64,000 nt of DNA from Bradyrhizobium guangdongense (GTDB lineage Bacteria; Pseudomonadota; Alphaproteobacteria; Rhizobiales; Xanthobacteraceae): contig NZ_CP030051.1 in the NCBI RefSeq assembly GCF_004114975.1, positions 3,596,001 through 3,660,000 of the forward strand, in the 5' to 3' direction. The notes under the pieces are model-generated. The model made no database searches and was not told the origin of the DNA. It was given only the letters and a program-made list of their open reading frames with translations. Positions 8,237 through 16,162 of the stretch are shown here, piece by piece. Numbering within the stretch: position 1 is the stretch's first letter; every line of letters begins with the position of its first letter. The position numbers and the translations under genes are program-made.

Positions 8237-9571
8237 TTACGGCAGCTTCAGCGACGTTTCGGCATTGTACGGCTTGAGCGTCTCATCGGCGGCCTTCTGA
8301 GCGGCGACGAGGGCGTCCTTCGGCTGCTTCTTGCCGTTGAGGACCAGCATGACCTCGTCCTCCAGGTTCTTGCGCACCGGCACGGTCTTGTAGGTCGCGA
8401 ACCAAGGCTTGGCGACGTCGAGCTGCTCGACGGCGATCTTGGCGTCCGGGTTCTTGTTGAGGAAGTCGACCATGTCAGGCGTCTTGTAGGCGGCCATGTT
8501 CGGCGCGAAATAGCCCGTGGCGCGGCTCCACCAGGCGCTCTTCTCGGGCGAGGTCATCCACTTGATCAGTGTCCAGGCGGCCTTCTGCTTGTCGGCTTCG
8601 ACGCCGGCCGGAATGATCAGCGAGGCGCCGCCGATCGGCACGGCGTTGCGGACGTTGCGCGGAATGAAGGCGACCTTGTAGTTGAACTTGGCGTTGTCGC
8701 GCACGTAAGTGAGTGAGCCCGTCGACAGCATCATCATGGCGGCGTTACCCGAGATGAAGGAGGTGCTGACGGCGGGGCCAGGCGTGGCGCCGGGCGGGTG
8801 GACCTTGAACTTGCTCACGAGGTCGTTCCACCAGGTCAGCGCACCTAACATCGACGGTGTGTCGTAGTAGACCTCGCCGCCGAACTCCTCGTTGTAGTAA
8901 CGCCCGCCATTGCTCATGGTGAGCGTTTCCATCATCCAGCCGCAATAGTCGTAGGCGCAGGGGATTGCGATGCCCCATTGGGTGACCTTGTCGCCATCGC
9001 GCTTGGTGAGCTTCTTGGCCCAGTCGGTGAGCTCGGCCCAGGTCTGCGGCGGCTTGTTCGCATCAAGGCCGGCTTCCTTGGCCTTGTCGGCGTTGATGTA
9101 GAGCAGCGGCGTCGAATTGTGGAAGGGCACGCCATAGACCGAACGGTTGATCACCGCATTGCCTTGCAGCGCCGGGAAGAACTGGCCCAGGAACTGCTCC
9201 TTGGTGGTCCCGTCGGCCTTGATCAGGGCATCGAGATTGGTGAGTTCGTTCTCGATCTGCATGTCGAGCAGGAAGTTCGCCGACATGATCACGGCGGCCG
9301 GCGGCTTGCCGGCCTTGATCGAGGCGCGCGTCTTGATCAGCGTGTCGTCGTACGAGCCGGTGTAAACAGCGGTCGCCTTGATATCGGGGTGACCGTCGTT
9401 GAACTCCTTGATCAAGGTGCCCATGTCGCGGGCGAGCTTGCCGTCGACGGGGACAGGGAAGTACAGGTCGATCTCGGTCGGGCCTTCGCCGGCGAGCGCC
9501 GGGAAGGTGAGGGCGCTTGCCAAAGTGCCCGCCATAGCGAGGCCGAGCATGAGCCTGCGGGAGAACAGCAT
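8237..9571 (-). CDS. UgpB-like periplasmic solute-binding protein of an ABC importer
   Basis: This 444-residue protein has a signal peptide (MLFSRRLMLGLAMAG...FPALA, cleavage near residue 27). Its mature part resembles UgpB, the glycerol-3-phosphate/glycerophosphodiester binding protein. Matches recalled from that family include PFHNSTPLLYINADKAKEAGLD, the ANKPPQTWAEL stretch, LSTGSLTYVRDNAKFNY, IGGASL and RATGYFAPN. A related sugar or polyol ligand remains possible. It is the last gene of a minus-strand unit with two permeases and a phosphodiesterase. The permease stop lies 10 bp upstream of its start. No ATPase gene accompanies it. Confidence 0.88.
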   Translation of the reverse strand: MLFSRRLMLGLAMAGTLASALTFPALAGEGPTEIDLYFPVPVDGKLARDMGTLIKEFNDGHPDIKATAVYTGSYDDTLIKTRASIKAGKPPAAVIMSANFLLDMQIENELTNLDALIKADGTTKEQFLGQFFPALQGNAVINRSVYGVPFHNSTPLLYINADKAKEAGLDANKPPQTWAELTDWAKKLTKRDGDKVTQWGIAIPCAYDYCGWMMETLTMSNGGRYYNEEFGGEVYYDTPSMLGALTWWNDLVSKFKVHPPGATPGPAVSTSFISGNAAMMMLSTGSLTYVRDNAKFNYKVAFIPRNVRNAVPIGGASLIIPAGVEADKQKAAWTLIKWMTSPEKSAWWSRATGYFAPNMAAYKTPDMVDFLNKNPDAKIAVEQLDVAKPWFATYKTVPVRKNLEDEVMLVLNGKKQPKDALVAAQKAADETLKPYNAETSLKLP

Positions 9572-9581
9572 CGAAAATCTC

Positions 9582-10451
9582 CTATTTGATGCCTGAGGTG
9601 ACGAAAGAGCTGATGAACCGCTTCTGGAAGATGAGGAAGGTGATGAGCAGCGGTGCGATCACCATCAGCGTGCCGGCGGCGATGGTGCCCCAGTCCTGCG
9701 TGCCTTCGGCGGTCTTGGTGAAGACCGAAAGCCCGACCGTGAGCGGCCGCTTGTCCGGCGAGTTGATCACCATCAGCGGCCACAGGAAGTCGTTCCAGTG
9801 GCTGGTAACCGAGATGATGGCAAAGGCCGAGAAGCTCGGCAGCGACAGCGGCACGTAGATGTGGCGGATGCGCTGGATCAGGCTGGCGCCATCGATCAGA
9901 GCGGCGTCCTCGAGCTCGGTCGGGATGGCCTCGAATGCCTGGCGCATCAGGAAGGTGCCGAAGGCCGAGGCGAAGAACGGCATCATCACGCCGGCGAGCG
10001 TGTCGTAGAGGCCGAGCTGCGCGACCAGGCTCAAATTCGGTACGATCAGCAGTACCGGTACGAGCATCAGCTGCATCAGGAACAGGTAGAAGATCAGCGT
10101 CTTACCGGCGAAGTCGAGCCGCGCAAAGGCGAAGCCAGCCAACGTGATCGTGACGAACTGCACCAGCAGGATGCCGGTGCAGATGATCGTGGTGTTGAGC
10201 AGGTAGCGCGGGAAATCGCCGATCTCCCAGGCATCCCTGACATTGTCGAGCGTCGGCTTCAAGCTCGGCATCAACTCCGCCATCAGGTTGATGCCGTCTG
10301 AGGCCGGACGCAGCGTTGCCACGCCCATCCACAGGAACGGGATCAGCCACGCGAACGCGAGCAGGATTGTGAGCAGGAAGCCCAGCTTCGGCGTGATCTC
10401 GTTGCGGGTGGCGAGCGGGGCGTCCTTGTAGAGACGATCGATCAGCTTCAT
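9582..10451 (-). CDS. UgpE-like ABC transporter permease
   Basis: A 289-residue inner-membrane protein with about six hydrophobic segments and the EAA cytoplasmic loop (EDAALIDGASLIQRIRHIYVP) that contacts the ATPase. It belongs to the MalG/UgpE group of CUT1 importers. Its first codon overlaps the stop of the upstream permease (ATGA at 10448-10451), so the two are translationally coupled and form a heterodimeric channel. Confidence 0.9.
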   Translation of the reverse strand: MKLIDRLYKDAPLATRNEITPKLGFLLTILLAFAWLIPFLWMGVATLRPASDGINLMAELMPSLKPTLDNVRDAWEIGDFPRYLLNTTIICTGILLVQFVTITLAGFAFARLDFAGKTLIFYLFLMQLMLVPVLLIVPNLSLVAQLGLYDTLAGVMMPFFASAFGTFLMRQAFEAIPTELEDAALIDGASLIQRIRHIYVPLSLPSFSAFAIISVTSHWNDFLWPLMVINSPDKRPLTVGLSVFTKTAEGTQDWGTIAAGTLMVIAPLLITFLIFQKRFISSFVTSGIK

Positions 10452-11398
10452 GCGCCGCCCTCGCGATCGGCCATCGTGCGGAACGAGAGCGCGGTGAGGC
10501 CCATCAGGGCGGCTAGGGTGAGCAGCGTTGCCGCCGAAGCCTTGCCGACGTCGAAATGCTCGACCGCCTGCTGATAGATGTAGAACAGTACAAGATTGGT
10601 CGAATTGGATGGGCCGCCCTGGGTCAGGACGAAGACGTGGTCGACCTGCGTCACCGCATTGAGCGTGGCGATCACGATGACGAACAGGAAGGTGGGCTTG
10701 AGCTCCGGCAGGATGATGTAGCGCAGCCGCATGAATGGGCCGGCACCGTCGAGATGCGCGGCTTCCATGACGTCCTCCGGCACCGCCTGCAGGCCCGCGA
10801 GGAAGAACAGCATGTAGTAGCCGGCGTTCTTCCAGACCGTGATAATCATGATCGCGTAGAGCGCGATGTCGGGGTCGCCGAGCCAGTTCGGCAGCACCGG
10901 AAGCAGGCGGCCGATGTAATGATCGAGCAGGCCGACATTGGGCAGGAAGATGAACAGGAATAGCGCCGAGGCTGCCACCATCGGGATCAGCACCGGCAGG
11001 AACAGCGCGGCGCGGAGCGCGCTGGTGACGGCGTTGGTGCGCGCCAGCGCCAGCGCGAACAGCAGCGCGAGGCCGATGCTCGGGATCGCTGTGCCGACAG
11101 CATAGATGAGGTTGTTGATGACGGCGCCGGTGAAGGCGGGGTCGGCCAGCACCGCCCTGATATTGTCGAGGCCGACGAAGCGCAGCGGCGCCTTCGGCGT
11201 GGCGCGCTGATACAGCGCATCGATCAGCACGCGTCCCATCGCGCCATAGGTGAACAGCGCGAGGAAAACGAGCGAGGGCAGGAGCAGCAGATAGGCCGGC
11301 AGCGATGCTTTGAAGCGCGCGATGAATCGCCTCGCGAGGTGAAGGCGCGGCGGCGCTGAGGCCGCGACGGAGAGAGCCGCGGGTTCGGCGAGGCTCAT
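10448..11398 (-). CDS. UgpA-like ABC transporter permease
   Basis: A 316-residue inner-membrane protein of the MalF/UgpA group, with hydrophobic segments and the EAA loop EAAHLDGAGPFMRLRYIILP. ATG 11398 is chosen: it sits one base after the stop of the phosphodiesterase gene and uses GGTGAG in that gene's last codons as a ribosome site. A start at 11425 would add nine residues and overlap more. It pairs with the UgpE-like permease. The N-terminal ~35 residues before the first membrane span are Ala/Arg-rich. Confidence 0.9.
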   Translation of the reverse strand: MSLAEPAALSVAASAPPRLHLARRFIARFKASLPAYLLLLPSLVFLALFTYGAMGRVLIDALYQRATPKAPLRFVGLDNIRAVLADPAFTGAVINNLIYAVGTAIPSIGLALLFALALARTNAVTSALRAALFLPVLIPMVAASALFLFIFLPNVGLLDHYIGRLLPVLPNWLGDPDIALYAIMIITVWKNAGYYMLFFLAGLQAVPEDVMEAAHLDGAGPFMRLRYIILPELKPTFLFVIVIATLNAVTQVDHVFVLTQGGPSNSTNLVLFYIYQQAVEHFDVGKASAATLLTLAALMGLTALSFRTMADREGGA

Positions 11399-11399
11399 C

Positions 11400-12251
11400 T
11401 CACCGCGCCGCGAAGCTGAGCGCATAGTCGCGGCCGTCCATTCCCTCGGGCGGGTCGAACGGGAAGCGGAGACTGGTGTCGAGGAAGTCGTGGCTGTGCA
11501 CGACGAGGTTCTGATCGTCGATCAGCACCACGCCATAGGCCGGCGGTTCGTGGCTTGCCAGATGATCAGTGGCGGCGGGATCGAGCTCGAACCAGACCTG
11601 GTGGTTGGTGCCGCGCAGCGTCGAGAACGGGATCTTCCCGTAGCTGCCGAAGATCGGTCGGTGCACATGGCCGAAGAAGAGGTGGCGGATGCGCGAACGA
11701 TAGGGCGCGATCACCTCGGCGAACTCCGCGCTCTGTCTCAGCGCGATCTCATCCATCGCATGCACGCCGACCGGGAAGGGCGGATGATGCATGAACACGA
11801 CGAACTGCTGGTCGTCAGGCGCAGCGGCAAGCGTCTTGGCCAGCCAGTCGAAGCGTCTCGTGCACATCTCGCCGGCGTGGCTGGTCTCGTCGAGGGTGTC
11901 GAGGAAGACGAACAAGCCGTGCTCGGTGGTGCGGGTGCCTTGCACGAAGCCGTTGGGATCGCGGGGCGCGGCTTTCAGGCCATCGAGGCAGGCGACGCGC
12001 TTGTCGTGATTGCCGACCATGGCGATGTAGGGAATCTTCAGGGCCGACATCGCATCGGCGAAGTTGGCGTAGGATTCCGGCTCCCCCCAATGGGTGAGAT
12101 CGCCGGTCACGACCGCGAAGGCGGCGTCCGACTGATGCTTGTTGATGTCGGCAACCGCCGCATCCAGCCGTGCGCGCGGATCGAGGCCGTAGAGCGTCAA
12201 GCCGGGATTCGCCAGATGCGTGTCGGTGAGGTGGATGAATTTGAATGGCAT
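11400..12251 (-). CDS. Calcineurin-like phosphodiesterase (CpdA/GpdQ type)
   Basis: This 283-residue metallophosphoesterase shows all metal-ligand motifs of the class: DTH (residues 10-12), GDLTH (50-54), GNHD (80-83), MHHPP and GHVHR. It has no signal peptide, so it is cytoplasmic. The family includes 3',5'-cAMP phosphodiesterase and the glycerophosphodiesterase GpdQ. It is the first gene of a unit with UgpA/E/B-like transport genes, so hydrolysis of imported glycerophosphodiesters to glycerol-3-phosphate is a reasonable inference. Cyclic-nucleotide hydrolysis remains possible. The stop is separated by one base from the permease start. Confidence 0.85.
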   Translation of the reverse strand: MPFKFIHLTDTHLANPGLTLYGLDPRARLDAAVADINKHQSDAAFAVVTGDLTHWGEPESYANFADAMSALKIPYIAMVGNHDKRVACLDGLKAAPRDPNGFVQGTRTTEHGLFVFLDTLDETSHAGEMCTRRFDWLAKTLAAAPDDQQFVVFMHHPPFPVGVHAMDEIALRQSAEFAEVIAPYRSRIRHLFFGHVHRPIFGSYGKIPFSTLRGTNHQVWFELDPAATDHLASHEPPAYGVVLIDDQNLVVHSHDFLDTSLRFPFDPPEGMDGRDYALSFAAR

Positions 12252-12556
12252 GGCGCGCTTTGTCGGACGGTTGGAGGATGGACGCCTCCGGCAAGACGAC
12301 CTGCCAGCCCGTTAGAGCGCGTGTGTTTCAGTTTGATGACAGCGGTTCCCTGCGCTCGGAATTCCACAGGAGGCGCGGGCGAGAGAAGAAAATCGAAAAC
12401 AACCCCATGCACAGTAGCCCACGGTTGCCGGATCGACGCTCTACGCGTGTTTCGATATCCGGTGATACGTCGCGCAAATCAGGGGCATATTGCCAATGTC
12501 GGAAAATCCGCAGATCGCCTGTTCGAAGGCAGCCCTGCAACGAAGTCCCATTTACC
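12252..12556. other. Intergenic region holding a repeated two-box element
   Basis: No gene is seen between the start of the phosphodiesterase gene and the end of selO. The main content is the repeat element at 12396-12492, described separately. The part close to 12251 should contain the transporter operon promoter, but no motif was recognised. Confidence 0.45.
12396..12492. repeat. Two-box intergenic repeat, copy 1
   Basis: Box 1 (12396-12416, AACCCCATGCACAGTA core) is identical over 21 bp to 52002-52022, and in reverse orientation to 29706-29726. Box 2 (12468-12492, GCAAATCAGGGGCAT core) aligns with 52096-52120 (GCAAAACAGGTGCAT) with about five differences over 25 bp. The spacer between boxes is 51 bp here and 73 bp in the other copy. 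Conserved ends with a variable middle suggest a structured or mobile-like intergenic element rather than chance. Function unknown. Confidence 0.6.
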
Positions 12557-14029
12557 TCACGTTCCGCAGAACGTCTGCAACACCCGCTGATCCGGCAGTG
12601 GCGGATCGGCGTAGGCGGCGTACTCCGGCTGGTCCTGATAGGGCTTGGCCAGCACCTTCACCAATTCCTCGAACGGCGCATAGTTGTCGTCATTCACCGC
12701 GGCCTGGATCACCGCCTCGACGCGGTGGTTGCGTGGGATGAAGAGCGGATTGACGGCGTGCATCGCGGCTTGCCGCTCGGCTGCAGTCTGCGGCTCCGGC
12801 GCGATGCGCGCGCGCCAGCGGCCGGCCCATTCGTCGAACGCTGCGGGCTCCATGAACTGCGCGCGTACGTCGGTGCCGTCATCAACCGCGGCATCGCCGA
12901 GCTTGCGGAAGGTGAGGGTGAAGTCGGCCTGGTTCTTGGCCATGGCATCGAGCAGGTCCTGGATCAGAGCCTCGTCGCCGTCGCGCTCGGTGAACAAGCC
13001 GACCTTCTGCCGCAAGCCCGCCTGATAGGCGGCGCTGAACGTGTCGGAGAAGGCGCCGAGAATGTCCTGGGCTTCCGCGACCGCCTTTTCCTGGTCGTCG
13101 GAGAACAGCGGCAGCAGGCATTCGGCGAGGCGTGTCAGATTCCACAACGCGATGCGCGGCTGGTTGGCGTAGGCGTAGCGGCCCATCTCGTCGATCGACG
13201 AGAACACCTGTGAGGGGTTGTAGGCGTCCATGAAGGCGCAGGGGCCGTAGTCGATGGTCTCGCCTGATATGGACGAGTTGTCGGTGTTCATCACGCCGTG
13301 GATGAAGCCGACCAGCAGCCAGCGCGCGATGAGCTCGGCCTGCCGCGCGACGACAGCGGCGAGCAGGGCGTGATAGGGCCGCTCGGCGTGAAGCAGATCC
13401 GGATAGTGGCGGGTGATGACGTGGTCGGCGAGCCGGCGGATCGCGTCGGTGTCGCGGCGGACGGCAAAGAACTGGAAGGTACCGACCCGGATGTGGCTCG
13501 AGGCGACGCGCGTCAGCACCGCACCGGGCAGGACGGTCTCACGGATCACGGGCTCGCCGGTGATGACGGCCGCGAGCGAGCGCGTGGTCGGAATGCCCAG
13601 CGCATACATGGCTTCGCTGACGATGTATTCACGTAACACCGGCCCCAGCGCGGCGCGGCCGTCGCCACGGCGGGAGAACGGGGTGGGCCCCGAGCCCTTG
13701 AGCTGGATGTCGCGGCGGACGCCATTGATGTCGATGACCTCGCCGAGCAGGATGGCGCGGCCGTCGCCGAGCTGGGGCACGAAATGCCCGAATTGGTGGC
13801 CGGCATAGGCCATGGCGATGGGATCGGCGCCCGATGGAACCGTCTTGCCGGCCAGGATTTCGGCGCCCTCAGGGGTCTCCAGGACGTCAGGATCGAGCCC
13901 AAGCTGAGCCGCCAGCGGCCGGTTCAGCTTGATCAACCGGGGCGCGGCCACGGGGGTCGGCGCGACGCGGGCAAAGAAGCTGTCCGGCAGCGCCGAATAC
14001 GAGTTCTGGAAGGGGAAATGAACGGTCAT
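12557..14029 (-). CDS. selO: Protein adenylyltransferase SelO (YdiU/UPF0061 family)
   Basis: The 490-residue protein is a full-length SelO pseudokinase-fold enzyme, which in characterised members transfers AMP from ATP to Ser/Thr/Tyr residues of proteins and is linked to redox homeostasis. Conserved blocks are present: [49 protein letters not shown] and [12 protein letters not shown]. The C-terminus ends FCGT: a cysteine occupies the third-from-last position where human SelO has selenocysteine. ATG 14029 begins [15 protein letters not shown], as in the family; the 74 extra residues possible upstream do not look conserved. It is divergent from aspS. Confidence 0.93.
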   Translation of the reverse strand: MTVHFPFQNSYSALPDSFFARVAPTPVAAPRLIKLNRPLAAQLGLDPDVLETPEGAEILAGKTVPSGADPIAMAYAGHQFGHFVPQLGDGRAILLGEVIDINGVRRDIQLKGSGPTPFSRRGDGRAALGPVLREYIVSEAMYALGIPTTRSLAAVITGEPVIRETVLPGAVLTRVASSHIRVGTFQFFAVRRDTDAIRRLADHVITRHYPDLLHAERPYHALLAAVVARQAELIARWLLVGFIHGVMNTDNSSISGETIDYGPCAFMDAYNPSQVFSSIDEMGRYAYANQPRIALWNLTRLAECLLPLFSDDQEKAVAEAQDILGAFSDTFSAAYQAGLRQKVGLFTERDGDEALIQDLLDAMAKNQADFTLTFRKLGDAAVDDGTDVRAQFMEPAAFDEWAGRWRARIAPEPQTAAERQAAMHAVNPLFIPRNHRVEAVIQAAVNDDNYAPFEELVKVLAKPYQDQPEYAAYADPPLPDQRVLQTFCGT

Positions 14030-14226
14030 GGAGGTAAAGATAGGCGGGGAACGCGGATCGGCAAAGGCTTGGGGCCCAATCGGCCCAAAATGAGTGCTTC
14101 TGGCCCAAAACTGGCCGTTCCCTTGGTTGCCGCCTCCGGCCTCGTCGGGTAAACCCTGCCGCAACTTCGGACCGGTCGTTTCAGGCCGTCCGATTCGTAT
14201 CCTCCGACATTGATTTTGGGACGACC

Positions 14227-15999
14227 ATGCATCGCTACCGGTCACATACATGCGGCGCGCTCCGCGAGAGCAACATCGGCGAGACCATCCGCCTCTCGGG
14301 CTGGGTCCATCGCGTTCGCGACCATGGCGGCGTGCTGTTCATCGACCTGCGCGACCATTATGGACTGACCCAGTGCGTGGTCGATCCGGACTCGCCGGCG
14401 TTCTCGCTGGCCGAAAAGCTGCGCTCGGAATTCGTGGTCAAGATGGACGGCAAGGTCCGCCGCCGCCCCGAAGGCACCGACAATGACGATCTGCCGACCG
14501 GCAAGGTCGAAGTTTACGTCAGCGAGATCGAGGTGCTGGGCCCGGCCGGCGATTTGCCGCTGCCCGTGTTCGGCGACCAGGAATATCCAGAGGATATCCG
14601 CCTGAAATACCGCTTCCTCGATTTGCGTCGCGAGAAGCTGCACCAGAACATCATGACGCGCGTCGAGATCATCAAGTCGATGCGCCGGCGCATGGAGGGG
14701 CAGGGCTTCTTCGAGTTCAACACGCCGATCCTGACCGCGTCCTCGCCGGAAGGCGCGCGCGACTTCCTGGTGCCATCGCGCATTCATCCCGGCAAGTTCT
14801 ACGCGCTGCCGCAGGCGCCGCAGCAGTACAAGCAGCTCTTGATGATGTCGGGCTTCGACCGCTACTTCCAGATCGCGCCCTGCTTCCGCGACGAGGACCC
14901 GCGCGCCGACCGTCTGCCGGGCGAGTTCTACCAGCTCGACGTCGAGATGAGTTTTGTCACGCAGGAAGACGTGTTTGCGGCGATGGAGCCGGTCATCACC
15001 GGCGTGTTCGAGGAGTTCGCGAGAGGCAAGCCCGTGACGAAGGGCTGGCGGCGGATTCCGTTCGCGGAAGCGCTGCGCAAATACGGCAGCGACAAGCCTG
15101 ATCTGCGCAACCCGATCGAGATGCAGGACGTCTCCGAGCACTTCCGCGGCTCAGGCTTCAAGGTGTTCGCGCGCATGCTCGAAGATCCCAAGAACCAGGT
15201 GTGGGCGATTCCCGCGCCCGGCGGCGGCAGCCGCGCCTTCTGTGACCGCATGAACTCGTGGGCGCAGGGCGAAGGCCAGCCCGGCCTCGGCTACATCATG
15301 TGGCGCGAGGGCGGCGAGGGCGCTGGCCCGCTTGCGAACAACATCGGGCCCGAGCGCACCGCCGCGATCCGCGCGCAGCTCGGCGTCAAGGAGGGCGATG
15401 CCGCCTTCTTCGTCGCCGGCGACCCCGACAAGTTCTGGAAGTTCTCGGGCCTTGCCCGCAACAAGGTCGGCGAGGAATTGAATCTCACCGACAAGGAGCG
15501 GTTCGAGCTCGCCTGGATCGTCGACTTTCCGATGTACGAGTACAACGAGGAGGACAAGAAGGTCGACTTCTCGCACAACCCGTTCTCGATGCCGCAAGGC
15601 GGCCTCGAGGCGCTGAAGAGCCAGGACCCGCTGACCATCAAGGCGTTCCAGTACGACATCACCTGCAACGGCTACGAGATCGCCTCGGGCGGCATCCGCA
15701 ACCACGTGCCTGAGGCGATGGTGAAGGCTTTCGAGATCGCGGGTTACGGCGAGCAGGAGGTGGTCGATCGCTTCGGCGGCATGTACCGCGCCTTCCAGTA
15801 CGGCGCGCCGCCGCACGGCGGCATGGCCGCGGGCGTCGACCGCATCGTGATGCTGCTCTGTGGCACCACCAATCTGCGCGAGATCTCGCTGTTCCCGATG
15901 AATCAGCAGGCCATGGATCTCCTGATGGGCGCCCCGTCGGAAGCCACCACCAAGCAGCTGCGCGAGCTGCATGTGCGGGTGAACCTGCCGCAGAAGTGA
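14227..15999 (+). CDS. aspS: Aspartyl-tRNA synthetase
   Basis: The 590-residue class IIb synthetase is of the bacterial type. It has an N-terminal OB-fold anticodon-binding domain ([21 protein letters not shown]), class II motif 2 ([21 protein letters not shown]), the bacterial GAD insertion around residues 285-415, and motif 3 ([15 protein letters not shown]). It charges tRNA with aspartate in the cytoplasm. Many alphaproteobacterial enzymes of this kind also misacylate tRNA-Asn for GatCAB repair; whether this one does cannot be seen. Length is normal. The gene ends 14 bp before a long inverted repeat that likely separates it from the convergent gene. Confidence 0.97.
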   Translation: MHRYRSHTCGALRESNIGETIRLSGWVHRVRDHGGVLFIDLRDHYGLTQCVVDPDSPAFSLAEKLRSEFVVKMDGKVRRRPEGTDNDDLPTGKVEVYVSEIEVLGPAGDLPLPVFGDQEYPEDIRLKYRFLDLRREKLHQNIMTRVEIIKSMRRRMEGQGFFEFNTPILTASSPEGARDFLVPSRIHPGKFYALPQAPQQYKQLLMMSGFDRYFQIAPCFRDEDPRADRLPGEFYQLDVEMSFVTQEDVFAAMEPVITGVFEEFARGKPVTKGWRRIPFAEALRKYGSDKPDLRNPIEMQDVSEHFRGSGFKVFARMLEDPKNQVWAIPAPGGGSRAFCDRMNSWAQGEGQPGLGYIMWREGGEGAGPLANNIGPERTAAIRAQLGVKEGDAAFFVAGDPDKFWKFSGLARNKVGEELNLTDKERFELAWIVDFPMYEYNEEDKKVDFSHNPFSMPQGGLEALKSQDPLTIKAFQYDITCNGYEIASGGIRNHVPEAMVKAFEIAGYGEQEVVDRFGGMYRAFQYGAPPHGGMAAGVDRIVMLLCGTTNLREISLFPMNQQAMDLLMGAPSEATTKQLRELHVRVNLPQK

Positions 16000-16013
16000 G
16001 ATTGTCTCCACAC

Positions 16014-16136
16014 CGTCATTGCGAGCTACCGGGTCCGCGCGAAGCGCGGCCCGATGACAGGCTTCCGCGAAGCAATCCAGACTTTCTCCGCTGAAATATC
16101 CTGGATTGCTTCGTCGCAAGGGCTCCTCGCAATGAC
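16014..16136. repeat. CGTCATTGCGAG-type inverted intergenic repeat, copy 1
   Basis: The element begins CGTCATTGCGAG and ends CTCGCAATGACG, with internal GAAGCAATCCAGA and TCCTGGATTGCTTCG arms. It can fold into a long imperfect stem. A second copy lies at 42740-42825. It sits between the convergent aspS and the 16163 gene, where its hairpin could act as a bidirectional transcription barrier. This repeat type is recalled as common in Bradyrhizobium intergenic DNA. Confidence 0.75.
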
Positions 16137-16162
16137 GAGGAGGAGAGAGTTGCGCGTCTCTC

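Noticed and set aside
13784..14152. Plus-strand frames antisense to selO and other long genes
   Set aside because: High GC content gives long open frames opposite real genes. They show no domains, and the sense frames are strongly supported.
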